From positions 1 through 7,973 of the forward strand of contig JAYEIF010000230.1 of NCBI GenBank assembly GCA_034659895.1: a DNA stretch of 7,973 bases. The letters run 5' to 3'. This DNA comes from B120-G9 sp034659895. GTDB taxonomy: Bacteria; Zixibacteria; MSB-5A5; GN15; FEB-12. The notes beneath the pieces are model-generated. The model saw only the letters and a program-made list of their open reading frames with translations. It was not told the DNA's origin and ran no database searches. Position numbers and translations under genes: made by a program. Shown one piece after another: positions 1 through 4,493 of this stretch. Within the stretch, counting starts at the first letter, position 1. Each line of letters starts with the position of its first letter.

Positions 1-1696
1 CTACCGGGTCTATCGCAATGGAAGCCAGATTGGTGGTGACCGGCCGACCAACAGCACACAATACACAGACGTACCTGCTGTCGGCTGTTACAACTACACG
101 GTGAGAGCTTTCAACGCCTGTGGTGAAGGACCGCTGCCGGCTGCTGACCAGGGGTGTCGAGTTGAACTTGAGCCTCAGCCTCCGGTGGTTTCTGATATCC
201 CTGACCAAACTATCGCCGAGGGCGATAGCTTTGCTACTATTACTCTTGATGATTATGTCTCTGATGTAGATAACGACGATGGCTGCAATGACCTGGCGGT
301 TGCGAACGCTGGCTCTGACGATGTTTCGATACTGCTGGGCAATGGCGACGGAACATTCCAGTCTGCGGTCAACTATGCCGTTGGAGATAATCCTAACTCT
401 GTTTTCTCGGCTGATTTTGACGGCGACGGCAACAATGACCTGGCGACTGCGAACGAACAATCTCACAATGTTTCGATACTGCTGGGCAATGGCGACGGAA
501 CATTCCAGTCTGCGGTCAACTATGGCATTGAATATTACCCTAAGTCTGTTTTCTCGGCTGATTTTGACGGCGACGGTAACAATGATCTGGCGACTGTGAT
601 CTGTGTATATGACAATGTTTCGATACTGCTGGGCAATGGCGACGGAACATTCCAGTCTGCGGTCAACTATGCCGTTGGAGATGACCCTTTCTCTGTTTTC
701 TCGGCTGATTTTAACGGCGACGGCGACAATGATCTAGCGACTGCGAACTATAACTCTAACGATGTTTCGATACTGCTTGGCAATGGCGATGGAACATTCC
801 AGTCTGCGGTCAACTATGCCGTTGGAGATTACCCTTTCTCTGTTTTCTCGGCTGATTTTAACGGCGACGGTGACAATGATCTGGCGACTGCGAACAGCTA
901 CTCTGACAATGTTTCGATACTGCTGGGCAATGGCGACGGAACATTCCAGTCTGCGGTCAACTATGCCGTTGGAGATTACCCTTTCTCTGTTTTCTCGGCT
1001 GATTTTAACGGTGATGGCGACAATGACCTGGCGACTGCAAACGCTTGGTTTGGCGATGTTTCGATACTGCTGGGCAATGGCGACGGAACATTCCAGTCTG
1101 CGGTCAACTATGCCGTTGGAAATGGCCCTAGATCTGTTTTCTCGGCTGATTTTAACGGCGACGGCGACAATGATCTGGCGACTGCGAACCGTGGCTCTGA
1201 CAATGTTTCGATACTGCGGGGCAATTGCAACGGAACATTCCAGTCTGCGGTCAACTATGCAGTTGGAGATGAACCTCACTCTGTTTTCTCGGCTGATTTT
1301 AACGGCGCTGTTGAAATGACTTGGTCATATAGTGGAAACAGTGAACTGTCAGTTGATATCGTTGATCATGTTGCTACAATCACCTATCCAGCCGACTGGA
1401 ACGGCTCTGAGACTATTACCTTCACGGCAGAAGATCCGGGCGGTTTGAGTGACTCCGATGATGCTATATTTACAGTTGAAAGCTGCTGCAATATGCGTGG
1501 CGACGCTAATAATAATGGAACTATTAATGTTAGCGATGTGACCTATCTGGTTACATATTTGTTTAATTCCGGTCCGCCACCACCATGCGAAGAAGAAGGC
1601 GATACTAATGGCAGCGGTGAAATAAACGTTTCTGATGTTACTTATTTAGTAACTTATTTATTCTCAGGAGGCCCAGAGCCACCGCCATGTCCATAG
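1..1696 (+). CDS. Secreted FN3 / Ig-like / FG-GAP repeat protein with dockerin-like tail, 5' truncated by window
   Basis: The reading frame is open from base 2 to the TAG at 1694-1696, giving 564 visible residues; the GTG at 101 is internal. Residues 1 to about 58 are the end of a fibronectin-III-like domain (Y-R-V-Y-R-N-G, then Y-T-V-R-A-F-N-A-C-G-E-G). Residues about 60-91 are the first half of an Ig/cadherin-like domain. Residues about 92-435 are seven FG-GAP/VCBS repeats of 49 residues with D-x-[DN]-G-D-G calcium loops. Residues about 436-493 are the second half of the Ig-like domain, ending P-G-G-L-S-D-S-D-D-A. Residues about 495-564 are a dockerin-like pair of EF-hand repeats rich in Cys and Pro. 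Such proteins are exported and act at the cell surface or outside; the signal peptide would lie upstream of the window. A role in adhesion or carbohydrate binding is inference only. The gene converges on the BREX genes and appears functionally unrelated to them. Confidence 0.9.
   Translation, partial: YRVYRNGSQIGGDRPTNSTQYTDVPAVGCYNYTVRAFNACGEGPLPAADQGCRVELEPQPPVVSDIPDQTIAEGDSFATITLDDYVSDVDNDDGCNDLAVANAGSDDVSILLGNGDGTFQSAVNYAVGDNPNSVFSADFDGDGNNDLATANEQSHNVSILLGNGDGTFQSAVNYGIEYYPKSVFSADFDGDGNNDLATVICVYDNVSILLGNGDGTFQSAVNYAVGDDPFSVFSADFNGDGDNDLATANYNSNDVSILLGNGDGTFQSAVNYAVGDYPFSVFSADFNGDGDNDLATANSYSDNVSILLGNGDGTFQSAVNYAVGDYPFSVFSADFNGDGDNDLATANAWFGDVSILLGNGDGTFQSAVNYAVGNGPRSVFSADFNGDGDNDLATANRGSDNVSILRGNCNGTFQSAVNYAVGDEPHSVFSADFNGAVEMTWSYSGNSELSVDIVDHVATITYPADWNGSETITFTAEDPGGLSDSDDAIFTVESCCNMRGDANNNGTINVSDVTYLVTYLFNSGPPPPCEEEGDTNGSGEINVSDVTYLVTYLFSGGPEPPPCP
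179..1480 (+). other. Ig/cadherin-like domain split by the repeat array
   Basis: Bases 179-274 encode P-P-V-V-S-D-I-P-D-Q-T-I-A-E-G and on to D-Y-V-S-D-V-D-N. Bases 1307-1480 encode A-V-E-M-T-W-S-Y-S-G through A-T-I-T-Y-P-A-D-W-N-G-S-E-T-I-T-F-T-A and P-G-G-L-S-D-S-D-D. In the undisturbed domain as I remember it from related proteins, S-D-V-D-N is followed within a few residues by A-E-M-T-W-S-Y-S-G. The two pieces therefore look like halves of one domain separated by 1032 bp of repeats (344 codons, frame kept). Confidence 0.75.
275..1306 (+). repeat. Seven in-frame tandem 147-bp repeats (FG-GAP/VCBS, 49 residues each)
   Basis: The segment starting GTTTCGATACTGC recurs at 323, 470, 617, 764, 911, 1058 and 1205, spaced exactly 147 bp apart. 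Each unit encodes V-S-I-L-L-G-N-G-D-G-T-F-Q, then N-Y-A-V-G, then V-F-S-A-D-F, a D/N-G-D-G calcium loop and N-D-L-A-T-A-N. Most of the unit is almost identical at the DNA level, with few synonymous differences, so the copies are recent duplicates or are homogenised by gene conversion. Differences concentrate in two short patches, unit residues 22-25 and 45-48. Unit 2 is the most divergent (G-I-E-Y-Y-P-K, T-V-I-C-V-Y). Unit 7 has lost the G-D-G (R-G-N-C-N-G) and stops after A-D-F-N-G. The repeats keep other frames open as well, which creates long spurious ORFs on both strands. The copy number could be wrong if the assembly came from short reads. Confidence 0.93.
1484..1693 (+). other. C-terminal dockerin-like module (two EF-hand-like repeats)
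   Basis: After a Cys-Cys pair come two copies of the pattern G-D-x-N-x-x-G-x-I-N-V-S-D-V-T-Y-L-V-T-Y-L-F. Each is followed by a Gly-Pro-rich stretch ending in Pro-Pro-Pro-Cys. The D-x-N-x-x-G-x-I-x-x-x-D loops match the calcium-binding F-hand of type I dockerins. The four cysteines could pair to close the module, which is inference. In cellulosomal bacteria dockerins bind cohesins; in lineages without cellulosomes this tail probably serves as a surface-attachment or sorting element. No cohesin is visible in the window. Confidence 0.8.
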
Positions 1697-1928
1697 CAGG
1701 TCAATAGGCATTATAACAGACTGGAATGGCAACTTCTCGCGCAATGGAGGATTTTCTTGACAGTGCCTACAGGGGTTGGTTATACGAATTCTGCAACTTT
1801 CTCGCCTATGAAAGACCTTCAGCTATCTTAGATTTTGGTCTGACAAGCGGTTGAGAATCAGTTGGTTGAATTCTGTCTAAATGCCTATAAAAAGCACCCC
1901 AGCAGTCCTTTTGAAATTAATAGCTTGT
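1697..1928. other. Convergent intergenic gap, no confident gene
   Basis: These 232 bases separate the ends of two convergent transcription units. I see no strong hairpin followed by a T run for either strand. One imperfect direct repeat is visible: GTTGGTT-atac-GAATTCTG at 1775-1793 and GTTGGTTGAATTCTG at 1861-1875. A 42-codon ORF at 1726-1854 has no convincing start signal and no recognisable sequence. Confidence 0.6.
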
Positions 1929-2201
1929 TCATGCTTCACTCTCGTTATTCTGATCGACCTGTTCCTTAGTTCGAGCAGTCCTTCGCTTAGCTTTCATGTT
2001 GCTCATAAAAGCATCGGGCAATGCTTCACTCGACTCAAAGTCTTGCAAATTGGTTGGTTTATACCTGTTCCAACAGTCCAACGCCATATCGGCCAGCATT
2101 TGTTCAAGATCAATGTCAGGCATTTCTGATTCTGGCACATCCACTTCGATGACCTTGAATGTCCACTCTTTTGATTCATCGTGATAAACATCATATATCA
2201 T
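1929..2201 (-). CDS. Small hypothetical protein (90 aa), last gene of the BREX operon
   Basis: I do not recognise this protein. It begins M-I-Y-D-V-Y-H-D-E-S-K-E-W. An acidic stretch follows (V-D-V-P-E-S-E-M-P-D-I-D-L-E-Q-M) that probably leads into a helix ending D-C-W-N-R-Y. The tail is basic and polar (K-A-K-R-R-T-A-R-T-K-E-Q). There is no signal peptide, membrane segment or catalytic motif. Only 10 bases separate its ATG from the stop of the 66-residue gene before it, so the two are probably co-transcribed. There is no Shine-Dalgarno at normal distance; the nearest purine run, GAGGAAG, lies about 20 bases upstream inside the preceding gene, so translation may depend on coupling. It is the last gene before the convergent gap. 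It could be an accessory or regulatory factor of the defence island, or an unrelated passenger. Confidence 0.6.
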   Translation of the reverse strand: MIYDVYHDESKEWTFKVIEVDVPESEMPDIDLEQMLADMALDCWNRYKPTNLQDFESSEALPDAFMSNMKAKRRTARTKEQVDQNNESEA

Positions 2202-2211
2202 GCCGGATAAT

Positions 2212-2412
2212 TTACTTCACTTCCTCTTCTGACCGTCGCCAACCAGCTTTAACTAAGTCCGCCAACACTACGTAGGATACGAATCGCTTCCCGTATCTCA
2301 TTTGACAAGCAAATATATAATCCTCGACGAAATGATCGAAAACTGGCTTCAGTTTATCAGGCACACTGTTTCTGGCCTCTTCATGCTTCTCTGTTCTGAT
2401 TTGTTTACTCAT
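2212..2412 (-). CDS. Small hypothetical protein (66 aa) directly downstream of brxL
   Basis: The protein is charged and probably helical. The N-terminus is polar (M-S-K-Q-I-R-T-E-K-H-E-E-A-R). A compact core follows: V-P-D-K-L-K-P-V-F-D-H-F-V-E-D-Y, then A-C-Q-M-R-Y-G-K-R-F-V-S-Y-V-V-L-A-D-L-V-K-A-G-W-R-R. The core looks conserved rather than random, and I have an impression of similar short proteins beside phage-defence and methyltransferase genes, which I cannot verify here. It has no transmembrane segment and no enzyme motif. Its ATG lies 16 bases after the brxL stop, with a weak GGA purine patch 4 bases ahead, so it should share the BREX transcript. A DNA-binding or regulatory role is possible but unproven. 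Confidence 0.68.
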   Translation of the reverse strand: MSKQIRTEKHEEARNSVPDKLKPVFDHFVEDYIFACQMRYGKRFVSYVVLADLVKAGWRRSEEEVK

Positions 2413-2428
2413 CGAATCCGCTCAGACA

Positions 2429-4480
2429 TTACTGATTCTTATCCAGATAAATATCTACCTTGGTTTCTAAGCACTTGCGTAATGACAGATCGTTCACACC
2501 TATATCATGCCAGCTATCCGGTCGTTGATAGAAATCTAACCCCCGACCAACCTTGATGACCCACCCGTTGTCTATTCGAATCTCTCGATCATGAATGCTT
2601 TGATTGAATACATAATCTAAGATTATGTCTTCCCCTGATAGACTCTGCTTGAGTTCGTCCAATTTGTTTTTGGTTTCTGACAATTGTGACTGGTCTTGGT
2701 AGCCTGTAACCAATTTGATGAATTTGATCTCCTTGTATTTGACTACCGTCTCACAGAATCTTACAAAGTTCTGAATCTGATGAGGTAGCCGCACATATGG
2801 GTCTTCCACAAAGATTTCTTCTGCACCCGTGAGATATGCACCAATCAGAGATTCATAGCTGTGCCCTGTATCACCTTCTTCTATCACAAAATGTTGTTCT
2901 ACTAACTCGGTTTTCTGCGTAGTTTTGGTCTCAGGCACTGGCTCTGGATCGGGGCTTGGGACTGGAAGCTCAAATTGCTCTAAGTCATCAGTTGTTGGCT
3001 CGTCTCCAACGGTTTGATAATAGTAATTAGGGTATTGAGCTTCTTCGCTTGTTTTGACTCGAAAGTTCGTTCCCGATTTATCAGCATAGGAAAAATCTAC
3101 ATCAGCATAGGTGGTATCTATTCGCATCAATTGGTCCTTTACTCGCTTTCTACCTTCAATTGCAAACTTCAGAAGTATCTCAATCTCTTCCTTAGAAATC
3201 TCCCCGTGTGGATACAAAATCTTCATCAAACCTGAAAATGATTTGTTTACACTATCTCTATCTCTGGTGGAAATATCTGTAGACAGGGTAAAATGTTCTT
3301 GATAACGATCCGAATAATCATGGTTTCTCAATGAGCGGAGGATTTCTGCAAGATAATCTACAACAAACCCATACCCCTCCGAGAACATTTCGCCACGAAT
3401 GATGTCAACTTCCCATCCCGGAATATAAAAGTGGACACGATCCAGAAAAGCAGAGTCGTGGTATTGTTCTGGCAATTCACTGAAAAGGTCACCGTGCTTG
3501 AGCATATACTGTAGGTCATGCTGAGTATTACCAACAAAAGCAATAGATGCTTCAGCACCTAATGTCTCCACACCCCGTGAAAAGGACTTATTGGCCATAT
3601 AATTCTTCATAATATCAACCAAAGCCTTGTTCACCTTCTTTTTCCTGCCAGCAAACTCATCAAAAGCAACTGTATCCCAGTATCCTACAAGGCCGATCTT
3701 ACCAGAGGCGTTATTTACAAAGAGTTTGGGAACCGTCACTTCACCACCTGAGATAAGAATTCCATGAGGCGAGAACTCACTATAGAGGTGGGATTTGCCT
3801 GTTCCTTTTGGCCCCAGTTCTATCAAATTATAATTTCGTTCACAGAATGGAATGAGCCTTGTTAGCTGGAATAATTTATTCCGCTCATTTAGCATTGCAG
3901 GGTTGAAGCCTATACTCTGGATTAACAGATCAATCCATTCCTCAATCGTAAACTGCTTCCGAAGATTGATATAACTGTCAAAATTAAATTGGGATAATTG
4001 AATAGGCTTGATTGAATCCATTACCCAAGGCACAGTATTCTTATCTTCAGTATACTCATATTCGAGATCAGTAATGCACCACACACCACTGACAAGAAGC
4101 CTCGGATGCTTCTTAACAGTTCCAGAGTCAATTAGAACCTTCTTTATTCCAAGATTGGCGAAGGTTGCTTCATAGGCATCGGTCTTGTCATTTAGTGCTA
4201 CACTGACCTTATCAATGACCTTGTGCCGTCCTTTTTCCTTGATAGTGGAACGGATCAAACCTGCTTCATTCCGATGCACATAGTGCTTTCTAAGCACTTC
4301 CTTGACAGTTTCAATACCGGATTGAATTGATGCCTCGTCATTGGTAGCACAGTATTGTCCAAGTAAATACTCAAGCACATAGGACGGCACAATAGCATTC
4401 CCTTTTACTGTCTTTACGAGGTCTTTGCGAACCACGAGTCCAGCAAAATGCTCGTTTATTTTCTTATCGAGTTCACTCAT
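2429..4480 (-). CDS. brxL: BREX AAA+ protein BrxL with MITD1-like C-terminal domain
   Basis: The protein has 683 residues. The N-terminal domain (about 1-170, from M-S-E-L-D-K-K-I-N-E-H-F-A-G) matches the BrxL N-terminal region. The AAA+ core has Walker A G-P-K-G-T-G-K-S (223-230), Walker B V-A-F-D-E-F (acidic pair 274-275), a sensor-1-like Asn in F-V-G-N-T (318) and a probable arginine finger in F-L-D-R-V-H (348). In known BREX type 1 systems BrxL forms ring-shaped, DNA-binding ATPase assemblies needed for phage restriction. After a Pro/Glu-rich linker (about 493-528) the usual Lon-like protease domain is absent. Residues about 541-678 instead resemble the phospholipase-D-like C-terminal domain of MITD1: V-E-D-P-Y-V-R, S-I-H-D-R-E-I-R, N-G-W-V-I-K-V-G-R-G-L-D. 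The start is supported by an AAGG ribosome binding site. It lies 13 bases downstream of pglZ, the type 1 gene order. Confidence 0.95.
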   Translation of the reverse strand: MSELDKKINEHFAGLVVRKDLVKTVKGNAIVPSYVLEYLLGQYCATNDEASIQSGIETVKEVLRKHYVHRNEAGLIRSTIKEKGRHKVIDKVSVALNDKTDAYEATFANLGIKKVLIDSGTVKKHPRLLVSGVWCITDLEYEYTEDKNTVPWVMDSIKPIQLSQFNFDSYINLRKQFTIEEWIDLLIQSIGFNPAMLNERNKLFQLTRLIPFCERNYNLIELGPKGTGKSHLYSEFSPHGILISGGEVTVPKLFVNNASGKIGLVGYWDTVAFDEFAGRKKKVNKALVDIMKNYMANKSFSRGVETLGAEASIAFVGNTQHDLQYMLKHGDLFSELPEQYHDSAFLDRVHFYIPGWEVDIIRGEMFSEGYGFVVDYLAEILRSLRNHDYSDRYQEHFTLSTDISTRDRDSVNKSFSGLMKILYPHGEISKEEIEILLKFAIEGRKRVKDQLMRIDTTYADVDFSYADKSGTNFRVKTSEEAQYPNYYYQTVGDEPTTDDLEQFELPVPSPDPEPVPETKTTQKTELVEQHFVIEEGDTGHSYESLIGAYLTGAEEIFVEDPYVRLPHQIQNFVRFCETVVKYKEIKFIKLVTGYQDQSQLSETKNKLDELKQSLSGEDIILDYVFNQSIHDREIRIDNGWVIKVGRGLDFYQRPDSWHDIGVNDLSLRKCLETKVDIYLDKNQ

Positions 4481-4483
4481 AAC

Positions 4484-4490
4484 TCACCTT
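4484..4490 (-). promoter_or_regulatory. Ribosome binding site of brxL
   Basis: On the minus strand the bases before the brxL ATG read AAGGTGAGTT. The AAGG core lies six bases from the start codon, which fits a standard Shine-Dalgarno and fixes the start. It is the clearest ribosome binding site in the operon; pglZ has only a weak GGA nine bases ahead of its ATG. Confidence 0.75.
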
Positions 4491-4493
4491 TAC

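Noticed and set aside
323..1306. Diversity-generating retroelement target in the variable patches
   Set aside because: Variable codons change at all base types, not only at adenines, and no reverse transcriptase or template repeat lies in the window.
323..1306. CRISPR array
   Set aside because: The units are 147 bp and fully coding, without short repeats and uniform spacers.
734..1319. Long ORFs on the minus strand (734-1279) and in a second plus frame (279-599, 762-1319) over the repeats
   Set aside because: The repeat length is a multiple of three, so any frame free of stops in one unit stays open through all of them. The translations are repetitive by-products, and the FG-GAP frame is clearly the real one.
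1813..1841. AGACC...GGTCT inverted repeat as a terminator
   Set aside because: The stem is only five base pairs around a 19-base loop and no T run follows on either strand.
1726..1854. 42-codon ORF in the convergent gap
   Set aside because: GGA directly abuts the ATG, leaving no room for ribosome binding. No family features are seen, and its length is expected by chance.
1881..2556. Plus-strand ORFs at 1881-2129 and 2302-2556, opposite the small genes and the brxL end
   Set aside because: They show no family features and lie antisense to better-supported reading frames.
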